Shown here in pieces: positions 8,763 through 16,849 of a stretch of DNA of 64,000 nt. Location of the stretch: positions 186,001 through 250,000 of the forward strand of contig NZ_JAGMUO010000097.1 in NCBI RefSeq assembly GCF_019049325.1, in the 5' to 3' direction. Source of the DNA: Streptomyces sp. AC512_CC834 (GTDB lineage: Bacteria > Actinomycetota > Actinomycetes > Streptomycetales > Streptomycetaceae). The notes below the pieces were generated by a model. It was not told the DNA's origin. It ran no database searches and was given only the letters and a program-made list of their open reading frames with translations. The first letter of the stretch is position 1, and each line of letters starts with the position of its first letter. The translations under genes and the position numbers were made by a program.

Positions 8763-9578
8763 TTACGGCTTGCGGGCCACCGCCCCGTACATCGCGATGT
8801 CCTCGTCGCGGATGCCCTGCTCGCCCGTGCCGTCCGGACGCCACCTGTGGACCTGGACGATGCCCGGTTCGGCCAACTCCAGGCCCTGGAAGAACTCGTG
8901 GGCCTCGTCGATGGTCCGCAGCCGCATCGGCATGTCGCGGGCCGCGTACTCGCGGGCGACCCGGCCCACCTCCTCGGGGGCGAACTCGGCGGTGCCGATG
9001 GTCATGGCCAGGTAGCTCCCGGAGGGCAGGGGCTCAAGGAGCCGGCGGACGATGCCGACCGCGTCGTCCTCGTCCAGGACGAAGTGGACGATCGCGATCA
9101 CGGTGAGCGCGACGGGCCTGCCCAGGTCCAGGGTCTTGCGGAACTCGGCCGATTCCAGGACGGCTTCCGGGTGCTGGAAGTCCGCCTCGATGTACGTCGT
9201 CCGGCCCTCGGGCGTACTGGACAGCAGGCCCTGGGAGAGGGTGAGGACGATCGGGTCGTTGTCCACGTAGACCACCCGCGACTCGGGGGCCACGGACTGG
9301 GCGATCTCGTGCAGGTTGGGCGAGGTGGGGATGCCGGTGCCGATGTCGAGGAACTGGCGGATGCCCGCCTCCTCGGCCAGCCATCGCACCGCACGGTTCA
9401 TCCAGTCGCGGTTGGCGCGCATGTGGACGGGCAGCGCCGGCCATTCCCGGGCCATCGCGTCACCCGCCTCCCGGTCGGCGGGGTAGTAGTCCTTTCCTCC
9501 CAGGATGTAGTCGTAGATCCGGGCCGAGTGCGCGTGCTCGGTGTCGATTCGGTCGGCCGGCCATCCGCTGTCGGACAA
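8763..9578 (-). CDS. SAM-dependent methyltransferase, DUF574/Methyltransf_19 family
   Basis: A 271-aa protein. A TTG start at 9578 is chosen because GAGAGGGG lies 6 nt upstream and because the family N-terminus (HSARIYDYILGGKDYYPADRE) follows; no upstream ATG or GTG fits. The Rossmann motif FLDIGTGIPTSPNLHE binds SAM, and VVYVDNDPIVL and a ADFQHPE acidic segment follow. This family is greatly expanded in Streptomyces and often sits beside XRE/DUF5753 regulators, as here. Substrates of most members are unknown. Confidence 0.88.
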   Translation of the reverse strand: MSDSGWPADRIDTEHAHSARIYDYILGGKDYYPADREAGDAMAREWPALPVHMRANRDWMNRAVRWLAEEAGIRQFLDIGTGIPTSPNLHEIAQSVAPESRVVYVDNDPIVLTLSQGLLSSTPEGRTTYIEADFQHPEAVLESAEFRKTLDLGRPVALTVIAIVHFVLDEDDAVGIVRRLLEPLPSGSYLAMTIGTAEFAPEEVGRVAREYAARDMPMRLRTIDEAHEFFQGLELAEPGIVQVHRWRPDGTGEQGIRDEDIAMYGAVARKP

Positions 9579-9637
9579 CGTTCGCCCCTCTCTGGGTCGG
9601 GTCGTGCGGTGCGAGTGAACTCTCGGTGCGGAAAGTC

Positions 9638-10513
9638 TCACAGCTCCTTGCGCAGCGCGCCGAGGAGTTCCCCGGTGCTTCGGGCCGGGACGGCCTGGGC
9701 GCCCAGCCGGTCCAGGGCCTCGCGGTAGACCACCACGTCGTCGCCCTTGTCCAGATAGACGGCGCCCACGAGTCCGCCGAGATAGACGATGTCGGGGAGT
9801 TCGGGGGCCCGGAACCGGAAGACGTCGAACGCGCCCGCGCGCATGGCGGGGTGCGGCCCGCCGGCGAACGGCATGATCTGGACGGTCACGTTGGGCAGCC
9901 GGCCCACCTCGATCAGATGGTCCACCTGCTGCCGCATCACCTCGGGGCCGCCCACGGGCCAGCGCAGGACCGTTTCGTCCATCACGACCCACAGGCGGGG
10001 CGGGGAGGGCCGGGTGAGGATCTCCTGGCGCCGCATGCGCAGGGCGACCCGCCGCTCGGTGGCCTCGGCGGAGGCATGGGGGTTGCCGGCGCTCAGCAGG
10101 GCCCGCGCGTAGGCCGGGGTCTGCAACAGGCCGTGCACGGCCCCGGACTCGTAGGCGCGAATGTGCAGGGCTGCCTGCTCCAGGCTCAGATACGCCGCGA
10201 ACCAGTCCGGCATGACGTCGCGGTAGGTGTGCCACCAGCCCCGCTTGTTCGCCTCGCGCGCCGACTTCAGGAAGGTGTCGATCTCCTGCTGGTCGCGGAC
10301 GCCGTAGACCTGGAGCAGCTTCTCCACGTCCGGAAGCCGCAGCCGCGCCACCTTCGCCGCCTCCAGGCGGCGGATCGTGGAATGGCTCACCCCGATCGCC
10401 TCACCGGCCTGTTCGAACGTCAGACCGGCACGGGTGCGCAACTCCTCCAACTGCCTGCCGAGGATCATGCGCAGCACGGAGGGGGCACCGCCCCAATCGG
10501 TCTCCGCGGTCAC
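9638..10513 (-). CDS. XRE family regulator with DUF5753 domain
   Basis: A 291-aa protein from GTG 10513 with a GAAGGGAAGACGGA ribosome site. The N-terminal HTH_31 domain (~14-70) contains LTFEQAGEAIGVSHSTIRRLE. The DUF5753 region (~95-280) shows the family signatures YLSLEQAA, ESGAVHGLLQTPAYAR, RMRRQEIL and VTVQIMPFAGG. Such regulators are abundant in streptomycetes and are typically paired with a small DUF397-like or ATP-binding partner. Here the partner seems to be missing or replaced by the W-rich protein across the intergenic gap. Confidence 0.9.
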   Translation of the reverse strand: MTAETDWGGAPSVLRMILGRQLEELRTRAGLTFEQAGEAIGVSHSTIRRLEAAKVARLRLPDVEKLLQVYGVRDQQEIDTFLKSAREANKRGWWHTYRDVMPDWFAAYLSLEQAALHIRAYESGAVHGLLQTPAYARALLSAGNPHASAEATERRVALRMRRQEILTRPSPPRLWVVMDETVLRWPVGGPEVMRQQVDHLIEVGRLPNVTVQIMPFAGGPHPAMRAGAFDVFRFRAPELPDIVYLGGLVGAVYLDKGDDVVVYREALDRLGAQAVPARSTGELLGALRKEL

Positions 10514-10610
10514 TCCGTCTTCCCTTCGCCTCGCCGTCCCGCGCCCGGGCCCCGGACGCGCAAGTCTGCCACGGGCGCCGCCCGTTCGAGGAGCATGCGT
10601 CCAGCCGGCT

Positions 10611-10626
10611 GCAATTTTCAAATTGC
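10611..10626. promoter_or_regulatory. Inverted repeat in the XRE/hypothetical intergenic region
   Basis: Perfect 7-bp arms GCAATTT-TC-AAATTGC lie 98 nt upstream of the XRE start. The AT-rich repeat stands out in this GC-rich DNA and is a reasonable operator for XRE autoregulation. The rest of the 368-nt gap 10514-10881 holds only GC-rich sequence with no gene I can support; a GGACAC weak ribosome site precedes 10882. Confidence 0.5.
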
Positions 10627-10881
10627 CGGTTGCGCAGGGTTGTTGAAGGATGACACAGTGGTTCCACCGCCCCCTGTTTTCCTCGACCGACGGCCAGGAC
10701 CGTCCTGCTGGACACGCACCCCCACCCCACGGGACGGTCTCGCATGACAACGTTCTCCTGGTGATCCGTCGGTCGCGCGCGCCGACAGACCGACTGCGCG
10801 TCGAAGTGGAGAAGTGGAGCAGTTCGGCCGCGCCGGTCCCACCGGTCCGCCCGCTCCCCGCCCGGCCAAAGGACACCCCCC

Positions 10882-11352
10882 ATGGACCTGCAGCGCACCC
10901 GTGATCCACGTCCGTCCGCGGCCACCGCCCGTGACCGCTCAGGTACGTCCGACACCGCGTGCCCACCCCGGCGACGCCGCTCCGGCCCGGCCTCGCTCCC
11001 CCTCCCCGCCGGGTTGCACGCCGGCCTCGGTCACGACGCCGTCGGCACCTGCGCGGAACACGGCGAGCGCATCCTGAACTCCCTGCCCCGCGCGGGCTGC
11101 GTGTTCGCCGACGAGGGGCTCTGGTGGTGGATCGTCCCCTCGGGATCCGACATCGGGGTCGCGTGGCCGCACAGTACCCATTACGTCGCCGGCGACCCCT
11201 CCTGGACCCGGCCGCGGCCGGCCGACCGGGTGTCCGGGCCGCGCCTGATACACGGCCCCGACGGCGACTCGCCCTACACCGCGCCCATCCCGCTGTACTT
11301 CCTCGTCTGCCGGCTCACCGGCGTGCCACCGCACTGGTCCCTGGTGCCCTGA
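10882..11352 (+). CDS. Conserved actinobacterial hypothetical protein (W-rich)
   Basis: 156 aa by ATG 10882. The first ~40 residues are Arg/Pro-rich and low in information, so the true start may be later. The core (~50-156) is compact, with paired aromatic motifs: LWWWIVPSGSDIG, VAWPHSTHYV and SPYTAPIPLYFLVCRLTG. I recognise this as a small Streptomyces family of unknown function found beside XRE/DUF5753 regulators and ATP-binding anti-sigma-like proteins; the recognition is from memory and not tested. There are no signal peptide, membrane span or catalytic motifs. It is divergent from the XRE gene. Confidence 0.6.
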   Translation: MDLQRTRDPRPSAATARDRSGTSDTACPPRRRRSGPASLPLPAGLHAGLGHDAVGTCAEHGERILNSLPRAGCVFADEGLWWWIVPSGSDIGVAWPHSTHYVAGDPSWTRPRPADRVSGPRLIHGPDGDSPYTAPIPLYFLVCRLTGVPPHWSLVP

Positions 11353-11518
11353 GCGACCGCGTGCCCGGCACCGGCCGACGGGGAAGTAGACGCAGTAGCG
11401 GCCGGCATCCCGCACGACATCGTTGTCGCGTCCGACTCCCGGACGTACGAGGACTTTGTCCGCTTCGCCTGCCGCTTCACCTTCCGAACCTGGAGTGCCT
11501 TCTTCCGATTGATCTCGT

Positions 11519-11553
11519 TCAACTAGTTGACATGCACAGGGAAGCACTACAAC
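11519..11553 (+). promoter_or_regulatory. Candidate promoter and palindrome upstream of the first GH64 gene
   Basis: A perfect 12-bp palindrome TCAACTAGTTGA (11519-11530) overlaps TTGACA (11527-11532), with TACAAC at 11548-11553 as a possible -10 after a short 15-nt spacer. The second GH64 gene at 32718 also has TTGACATG followed ~17-18 nt later by AACGCTG, so this promoter core is shared between the paralogues. The ribosome site is AAGGAGG at 11574. Confidence 0.5.
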
Positions 11554-11584
11554 GCTGCAAGTCCCCCCACACCAAGGAGGACGT

Positions 11585-12778
11585 GTGCTTTCCCCACGCA
11601 AGCTCACTGCGTCCCTGGCCGTCGCGGCGTCGATCGGCGCCGTCGCCGTCGTCGTCGGGCCGGCCGAACCGGCTTCGGCGGTAGCGGACACCATCCCGCT
11701 CACCCTGAAGAACGACTCGGGCAGCGCCGAACAGGTCTACGTGTACGTGATCGGCACCGAACTCGCTTCCGGGCAGCAGGGATACGCCGACGAGAGCGGC
11801 ACCTTCCACGCCTGGCCGGCCGGTGGCGCCCCGCCGGTCCCGGCCCCCGACGCCTCGTTCGCCGGCCCCGCAAACGGCGGGTCAAAGACCGTTCAGCTTC
11901 CGAAGTTCTCGGGCCGGGTCTACTTCTCGTACGGCCAGAAACTCGACTTCCGGCTCGCCGACGGCGGACTCGTGCAGCCGGCCGTCCAGAACGCCGACGA
12001 CCCCAACCACGACACGCTGTTCAACTGGACCGAGTACACGCTCAACGACTCGGGCCTGTGGATCAACTCCACCCAGGTGGACATGTTCTCGGCGCCCTAC
12101 TCCGTCGGCCTGACCGCGGGTGACGGCTCGACGAAGCAGACCGGTTCACTGAAGCCGGGCGGGTACAAGGCCGTTGCCGACGGCCTCCAGCAGCAGGGCG
12201 GCGGCTGGGAGGGCCTGGTCCAGACCCGCGACGACGGCTCGCCGCTGCGGGTCCTGGCTCCCGGCCACGGCATCGGCTCCGGAGACCTGCCGGCCGACGT
12301 GATGAGCGACTACATCGACCGGGTGTGGAGCAAGTACGCCACCGACACGCTGACGGTCACGCCGTTCAAGGATCAGCCGGACACAAAGTTCTACGGCAAG
12401 GTCAACGGCGACAGGATGGACTTCACCGACGGCACCGGCGCGGTGGTCACCTCCTTCGAAAAGCCCGACTCCGACTCCGTCTTCGGCTGCTACAACAAGC
12501 TCGACGCACCCAACGACCAGGTGCGCGGCCCCATTTCGCGGACCCTGTGCGCCGGGTACAACCGGTCGACGCTGCTCACCAACTCCGAGCAGCCCGACGC
12601 CGACGCCTCCGGCTTCTACCAGGACGGTGTCACCAACCACTACGCCCGGCTGATCCACGCGCAGATGCGGGACGGCCACGCGTACGCCTTCGCCTTCGAC
12701 GACGTCGGCAACCACGAGTCGCTCGTGCACGACGGCGACCCCAAGGACGCCGCCATCACGCTCGAGTCCTTCGACTGA
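11585..12778 (+). CDS. Secreted beta-1,3-glucanase, glycoside hydrolase family 64
   Basis: A 397-aa secreted protein from GTG 11585 with AAGGAGG upstream. The Sec signal peptide ends near PASA-VADT (~residue 32). The GH64 thaumatin-like catalytic domain fills the rest. The catalytic pair of the laminaripentaose-producing enzyme of S. matensis corresponds to Glu150 in FNWTEYTLN and Asp166 in NSTQVDMFS, with the same 16-residue spacing. The family releases laminaripentaose from beta-1,3-glucan such as fungal cell wall. A GH16 gene follows and a paralogue is at 32718, with shared motifs CNKLDAPNDQVRGPISRTLC-type and AFDDVGNHESLVHDG. No carbohydrate-binding module is present. Confidence 0.95.
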   Translation: MLSPRKLTASLAVAASIGAVAVVVGPAEPASAVADTIPLTLKNDSGSAEQVYVYVIGTELASGQQGYADESGTFHAWPAGGAPPVPAPDASFAGPANGGSKTVQLPKFSGRVYFSYGQKLDFRLADGGLVQPAVQNADDPNHDTLFNWTEYTLNDSGLWINSTQVDMFSAPYSVGLTAGDGSTKQTGSLKPGGYKAVADGLQQQGGGWEGLVQTRDDGSPLRVLAPGHGIGSGDLPADVMSDYIDRVWSKYATDTLTVTPFKDQPDTKFYGKVNGDRMDFTDGTGAVVTSFEKPDSDSVFGCYNKLDAPNDQVRGPISRTLCAGYNRSTLLTNSEQPDADASGFYQDGVTNHYARLIHAQMRDGHAYAFAFDDVGNHESLVHDGDPKDAAITLESFD

Positions 12779-12840
12779 CCCGAGCCGTCGACCGACCGGG
12801 CCGGCCCCACCCGCGCCCGGACCTTCCCCCCACCTCTACG

Positions 12841-12869
12841 CCCGCTCCCGCCTCGTGGGAGCGGGCCCA
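12841..12869 (+). promoter_or_regulatory. Intergenic hairpin with CebR-like half-palindrome before GH16
   Basis: Perfect 9-bp arms CCCGCTCCC / GGGAGCGGG (12841-12849, 12857-12865) with a 7-nt loop lie between the GH64 stop and the GH16 start. There is no T-run, so it may be a processing or partial termination signal. Overlapping it, TGGGAGCGGGCCCA (12856-12869) matches 12 of 14 positions of the LacI-family CebR box TGGGAGCGCTCCCA and sits 15 nt before the GH16 start codon. Confidence 0.5.
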
Positions 12870-12883
12870 CGAAAGGGAGAGAC

Positions 12884-13741
12884 ATGGCCTCCCCACGACT
12901 GCTCCGCAGTTGCCTGCTCGCCACCCTGTCCGCCACCCTCGTCGCGGCCGCCGCGGTGACCCCCGCCCAGGCGGAGCACCGGCCGAAGTCCGCCGCGGCG
13001 GTGACGTTCTCCGACACGTTCGACGGACCCGCCGGGTCGGGCGTCGACTCCGCCAAGTGGCAGCTCGAAACCGGAGACAACGTCAACAACCACGAGCGGC
13101 AGTACTACACGTCCGGCACCGACAACGCGAAGCTCGACGGCCAGGGCAATCTGGTGATCGAGGCCCGGCGCGAGAACCCGGGCAACTACCAGTGCTGGTA
13201 CGGCACGTGCGAGTACACCTCGGCGCGGCTCAACACCTCGGGCAAGTTCACCGCCACCTACGGGCACGTCGAGGCCCGGATGAAGATCCCGCGCGGACAG
13301 GGCATCTGGCCCGCGTTCTGGATGCTGGGCCAGGACATCGGCGAGGTCGGCTGGCCCAACTCCGGCGAGATCGACATCATGGAGAACGTCGGCTTCGAGC
13401 CCTCGACGGTCCACGGCACCATCCACGGCCCCGGCTACTCCGGCTCGGGCGGCATCGGCGCGGCCTACACACTGCCGAACGGCGAGGCGTTCGCGGACGC
13501 CTTCCACACCTTCGCGGTGGACTGGGCGCCCGACAAGATCACCTGGTCGGTCGACGGCAACGTCTACCAGACCCGTACGCCGGCCGATCTGAACGGCAAC
13601 GACTGGGTCTTCGACAAGCCGTTCTTCCTCATCCTGAACCTCGCGGTCGGCGGCTACTGGCCCGGCGACCCCGACGGCTCGACCACCTTCCCGCAGCAAC
13701 TGGTGGTCGACGAGGTGAAGGTGACCACGAGCGACGGCTGA
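12884..13741 (+). CDS. Secreted endo-beta-1,3-glucanase, glycoside hydrolase family 16
   Basis: A 285-aa secreted protein; the signal peptide ends about TPAQA-EH (residue 30). The GH16 jelly-roll signature EIDIME supplies the nucleophile Glu162, the helper Asp164 and the acid/base Glu167. WPAFWMLG and the C-terminal LILNLAVGG are also typical of bacterial laminarinases. It ends shortly after the catalytic domain, without a binding module. The ribosome site is AAGGGAGAG. Lying 105 nt downstream of the GH64 gene, it probably supplies complementary endo-cleavage of beta-1,3-glucan, a pair expected for lysis of fungal or oomycete walls. Confidence 0.95.
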   Translation: MASPRLLRSCLLATLSATLVAAAAVTPAQAEHRPKSAAAVTFSDTFDGPAGSGVDSAKWQLETGDNVNNHERQYYTSGTDNAKLDGQGNLVIEARRENPGNYQCWYGTCEYTSARLNTSGKFTATYGHVEARMKIPRGQGIWPAFWMLGQDIGEVGWPNSGEIDIMENVGFEPSTVHGTIHGPGYSGSGGIGAAYTLPNGEAFADAFHTFAVDWAPDKITWSVDGNVYQTRTPADLNGNDWVFDKPFFLILNLAVGGYWPGDPDGSTTFPQQLVVDEVKVTTSDG

Positions 13742-13785
13742 CGGCTGAAGCTGACGGCTGACGGAGCCCAGCCGGACACGAAGTC

Positions 13786-13813
13786 GACCGCCGCCTCCCC
13801 GGAGGTGGCGGTC
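13786..13813 (+). terminator. Terminator after GH16
   Basis: A 13-bp stem GACCGCCGCCTCC / GGAGGTGGCGGTC (one G-T wobble) with a 2-nt loop is followed by TTCTTCG. It lies 44 nt after the GH16 stop and just before the convergent regulator gene, so it could act in both directions. Confidence 0.75.
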
Positions 13814-13823
13814 TTCTTCGCGT

Positions 13824-14663
13824 TCAGCCGCGGGTCAGGTCTTGGAGGCCGACCACCCGCAGCAGCTCCAGCCGCGCGTGGGACTCGCTGCCCGGTCGGG
13901 CGGTGTGGACGATCAGCCGCTGGTCGTGCTCGGGGCTCAGCAGCACCTCGCAGTCCAGCTCCAGCAGGCCCACGACCGGATGCAGGAAGCGCTTGACGTC
14001 GGCCTGGCGCACGGCGACCTCGTGGGTGTCCCAGAGCGCCGAGAACTCCTCGCTCCGGGCGCGCAGCAGGCGTACGAGCGCCCTCAGCCGCGCGTCGTCC
14101 GGGCGGCGGGCGAGAGTGGCGCGCAGATCCGCCACCGCCGTGCGGCCGGCCCGGTCGTGGTCCTCGGCCGGGAAGAGTTCCCGCGCGGACGGGTCCATGA
14201 AGAAGCGCCGGACGACGTTGGGCTCCGCCTCGGGGGCGGAGGCGTCGCCGTGGAGCGCCCTGGCCATCGCGTTCTGCGCGAGGATGTCGCCGCGGTCGCT
14301 CACCACCTGCGCGGGGACGTCGGTCAGCCGGTCCAGGAGGAGGAGCAGGCCTGGGCGGACGTGGTCCGTCGGGGTCCGGTCGCGCGAGGGCTCCTCGCCG
14401 GCCAGCAGGAAGAGATGGTCGCGTTCGTCGCCGGTCAGCCGCAGCGCGCGGGCGACGGCGGCGAGCATCTGGCGGGACGGCCGCGATCCCCTGGCCTGCT
14501 CGAGCCGCGTGTAGTGGTCGGTGGACATGCCCGCCAACTGCGCCACCTCCTCGCGGCGCAGCCCCGGGGTGCGACGCCGCGCGCCCGGCGAGAGCCCCAC
14601 GTCGGCGGGGGTGAGCCGGGTGCGGCAGCGGCGCAGGAAATCGGCCAGCTCGGTTCTGTCCAC
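13824..14663 (-). CDS. MmyB-like helix-turn-helix transcriptional regulator
   Basis: A 279-aa protein. The HTH_31/XRE domain (~10-75) has the family-typical SPGARRRTPGLRREEVAQLA and MSTDHYTRLEQARGSRPS. The MLTR ligand-binding domain (~100-270) contains DRGDILAQNAMARAL, NVVRRFFMDPSARELF and the C-terminal HDQRLIVHTA. This is the MmyB group, thought to bind a fatty acid or similar ligand. The GTG 14663 start is chosen by the family N-terminus. It is divergent from the aldo/keto reductase, its most likely target, with 193 nt between. Confidence 0.9.
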   Translation of the reverse strand: MDRTELADFLRRCRTRLTPADVGLSPGARRRTPGLRREEVAQLAGMSTDHYTRLEQARGSRPSRQMLAAVARALRLTGDERDHLFLLAGEEPSRDRTPTDHVRPGLLLLLDRLTDVPAQVVSDRGDILAQNAMARALHGDASAPEAEPNVVRRFFMDPSARELFPAEDHDRAGRTAVADLRATLARRPDDARLRALVRLLRARSEEFSALWDTHEVAVRQADVKRFLHPVVGLLELDCEVLLSPEHDQRLIVHTARPGSESHARLELLRVVGLQDLTRG

Positions 14664-14814
14664 CCGTCCACCATGCCGCGTGTCGCCGGCCGCAGCCAGG
14701 GACGGCCGGTCCCTGGACAAGGACGTCTCTCCCGCCGCGGCCGGCCCCGCCGCACGCTGGAGGCCCGCGGGTCCACCGGCCCACCTCGCCGGTGCGACGC
14801 GCTGTCGGGAACCC

Positions 14815-14841
14815 TTCGCAAGGATTCGCAAGGTCGCAAGG
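14815..14841 (+). repeat. Three direct repeats (T)TCGCAAGG upstream of the aldo/keto reductase
   Basis: TTCGCAAGG at 14815-14823 and 14825-14833 and TCGCAAGG at 14834-14841 recur with 9-10 nt spacing directly before the start codon. The last copy overlaps the likely ribosome site. The ~10-bp phasing would place copies on one DNA face, so they may be operator half-sites for the divergent MmyB-like regulator, or simply a local duplication. Confidence 0.6.
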
Positions 14842-14856
14842 AAAGGCATGGTCGCC

Positions 14857-15880
14857 ATGCAGTACCGCACACTCGGCCGGACCGGTATCAAGGTCAGCCC
14901 CTACGCGCTCGGCGCGCTGATGTTCGCCACGTCGATCGGCAACCCCGACCCCGACGACTCGGTCCGCGTCATCCACAAGGCGCTGGACGCCGGGATCAAC
15001 CTGATCGACACCGCCGACGCCTACCGCGACTCCGAGGAAGTCGTCGGCAAGGCGCTCAAGGGGGGGGCGCGACGACGTCGTCCTCGCGACCAAGGTGAGC
15101 CGCCCGCTGGGAGACGACCCCAACCAGCAGGGCGCCTCACGGCGCTGGATCATGACCGCCGTGGAGAACTCGCTGCGCCGCCTCGGGACCGACCACATCG
15201 ACCTCTACCAGATTCATCGGCCGGATCCCGACACGGACGTCGAGGAGACGCTCTCCGCGCTCTCCGACCTGATCCGCAGCGGCAAGGTCCGTGCGATCGG
15301 TACGTCCACGATGCCGGCGTCCGACATCGTGGAGGCCCAGTGGGTCGCCGAGCGACGCGGTCTGGCACGGTTCCACACCGAGCAGCCGCCGTACTCGCTG
15401 CTCAGCCGCGGCATCGAACGCGAGGTGCTGCCGGTCGCGCGGCGCCACGGGATCGGCACGCTGGTGTGGGGGCCTCTCGGGCAGGGCCTGCTGACGGGGC
15501 GGGTGCGCAAGGGCGGGCAGAACGAACTGCGCCGCGCCGGGTTCCTCCGGCACGTCAACGACGAGCGCCGTCTCGACGCCGTCGAGCGGTTCGTCTCGCT
15601 CGCCGGGGAGGCGGGCCTGCCGCTGACGCATCTCGCGATGGCGTTCACCATCGCCCACCCGGGCGTGACCAGCGCGATCGTCGGACCGCGCACGATGAGT
15701 CATCTCGACGACCTGCTGGCAGGCGTCGATGTCGCGCTCGGCGACGACCTGCTCGACCGGATCGACGAGATCGTCCCGCCCGGCACGGACGTCGGCGTCC
15801 TCGACCAGGTCTTCGTACCGCCGGCTCTCCAGCGGGCGGGCCTGCGCCGCCGGCCCGTGGGCGAACGTTCCGCCGCCTGA
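14857..15880 (+). pseudogene. Aldo/keto reductase, frameshifted in a G run
   Basis: The gene starts MQYRTLGRTGIKVSPYALGA at ATG 14857 (ATG 14848 also possible) and reads DTADAYRDSEEVVGKAL as a normal NADPH-dependent AKR barrel, with Asp and Tyr of the tetrad. Within the run of eight G at 15060-15067 the frame breaks. Removing one G joins KALKGG directly to RDDVVLATKVSRPLGDD in the second frame, which continues to the stop at 15880 with the catalytic-His region DLYQIHRPDPDT and cofactor motif. So the sequence holds a complete ~340-aa AKR with a +1 base. It may be a sequencing error, phase variation or a new null mutation. Confidence 0.85.
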
Positions 15881-15989
15881 CGGTGAGTGGAACGCCTCGC
15901 GCGCACGTATGGAGTACGGGAGGGCTCTCGCCCGCCCGGCCCGCGTCCGCGCGAGGGCCCGCAGCGACCGACTCGAGGAGAGCGCACCG

Positions 15990-16439
15990 ATGAGCACCGC
16001 ACGCCTGAACGACCGGCTGACCAGACAGCAGCCCCTGGTTCTCGGACTGTTCCGCATCGTCCTGGGCGTGCTGTTCACCAGCGAGGGCGCCGCCACGGTC
16101 TTCGGGCTGCTGGACCGGCGGGCCAGCTCCACGGGTGACTGGCCGTTCTGGTACGCCGGCGTCATCGAGCTGGTGGCGGGGGCCTTCGTCCTCGTCGGCG
16201 TGGCGACGCGCGGGGCGGCGTTCCTCAGCTCGGGAATCATGGCCTTCGCCTACTTCACCGAGCACCAGGGGGACGGCCTCTTCCCGCTCCAGAACGGCGG
16301 GCTCGCCCCGGCGCTGTTCTGCTGGGGCTTCCTGCTGCTGGTCTTCTTCGGGCCGGGTGCGCTGTCCCTGGCGGGACTGCTCCGCCGCGGCGACACCGCC
16401 CCGGGCGCCGCCCGGCCGGTGACCGGGCAGGTCTCGTGA
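15990..16439 (+). CDS. DoxX family membrane protein
   Basis: A 149-aa protein with four predicted transmembrane helices (about 17-38, 52-74, 80-98, 108-130). DoxX features include LFRIVLGVLFTSEGA, ELVAGAFVLVGVATR, AYFTEHQGDGLFPLQNGG and a final LLLVFFGPGALSL. The start is ATG 15990 with GAGGAGAG upstream. Family members are quinone- or thiol-related membrane proteins of poorly defined function, often induced by redox stress. It is 109 nt after the aldo/keto reductase and may be co-transcribed. Its last codons run into a 17-bp tandem repeat. Confidence 0.85.
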   Translation: MSTARLNDRLTRQQPLVLGLFRIVLGVLFTSEGAATVFGLLDRRASSTGDWPFWYAGVIELVAGAFVLVGVATRGAAFLSSGIMAFAYFTEHQGDGLFPLQNGGLAPALFCWGFLLLVFFGPGALSLAGLLRRGDTAPGAARPVTGQVS

Positions 16440-16488
16440 CCATGCAGGTCTCGTGACCGGGCGGGTCTCGTGACCGGGCGGCGCTCGT
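16421..16488 (+). repeat. Four tandem copies of a 17-bp unit
   Basis: The unit GACCGGGCAGGTCTCGT is repeated at 16421, 16438, 16455 and 16472 with few mismatches (GACCATGC in copy 2; copy 4 ends GGCGCTCGT). Copy 1 encodes the last residues of DoxX and supplies its stop (TGA at 16437-16439); copies 2-4 follow it. The expansion probably arose by slippage and could alter the DoxX C-terminus. Confidence 0.9.
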
Positions 16489-16500
16489 GCCCGGCCGCTC

Positions 16501-16647
16501 TCAGGGGGAGGTCGTTTCGGCGATGTCGGCACCCGGAGCATCCTCGTCCGGGGCCGCCGGGGGCGGAAAGATCAGGTCTTCGAGCGCGTCCGCGGCGAAG
16601 AGGAAGGCCATCATCACAACCGGTAGGAGCAACGCGAGCAGAATCAC
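16501..16647 (-). CDS. 48-aa single-span membrane protein
   Basis: A 48-aa peptide from GTG 16647 with CCGGGAGG at good spacing. It reads as a hydrophobic helix (VILLALLLPVVMMAFLFAAD, residues 1-20) followed by an acidic, Pro-rich cytoplasmic tail (DALEDLIFPPP then DED). Small Streptomyces membrane proteins of this plan (MILLALLLP...ALEDYLFPRP) occur widely but have no assigned function. The frame can be extended upstream, but those residues are not hydrophobic and lack a ribosome site. It stands alone between DoxX and the truncated STAS gene. Confidence 0.6.
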   Translation of the reverse strand: MILLALLLPVVMMAFLFAADALEDLIFPPPAAPDEDAPGADIAETTSP

Positions 16648-16849
16648 AGGACCTCCCGGTAGGTCGGTCTGTGGGCGTCGTGGCCCGGCTCTCAGGATGC
16701 GCCCGAATGGCGGAACCCGCACGACGGAACGGGCCACGAGACGACACCGGCGGCTGATCAGCGCAGGTGAGAGGCGCCCTGGGGTGATTCTTTGGCCAAC
16801 CGTTCACGCATATGCAGAACGCACGTGCGGCGCATCCTCTGCCCAGGAC

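Noticed and set aside
13786..13813. Riboswitch in the GH16/MmyB gap
   Set aside because: A single simple long stem followed by a T-rich end is a terminator; no conserved aptamer features are present.
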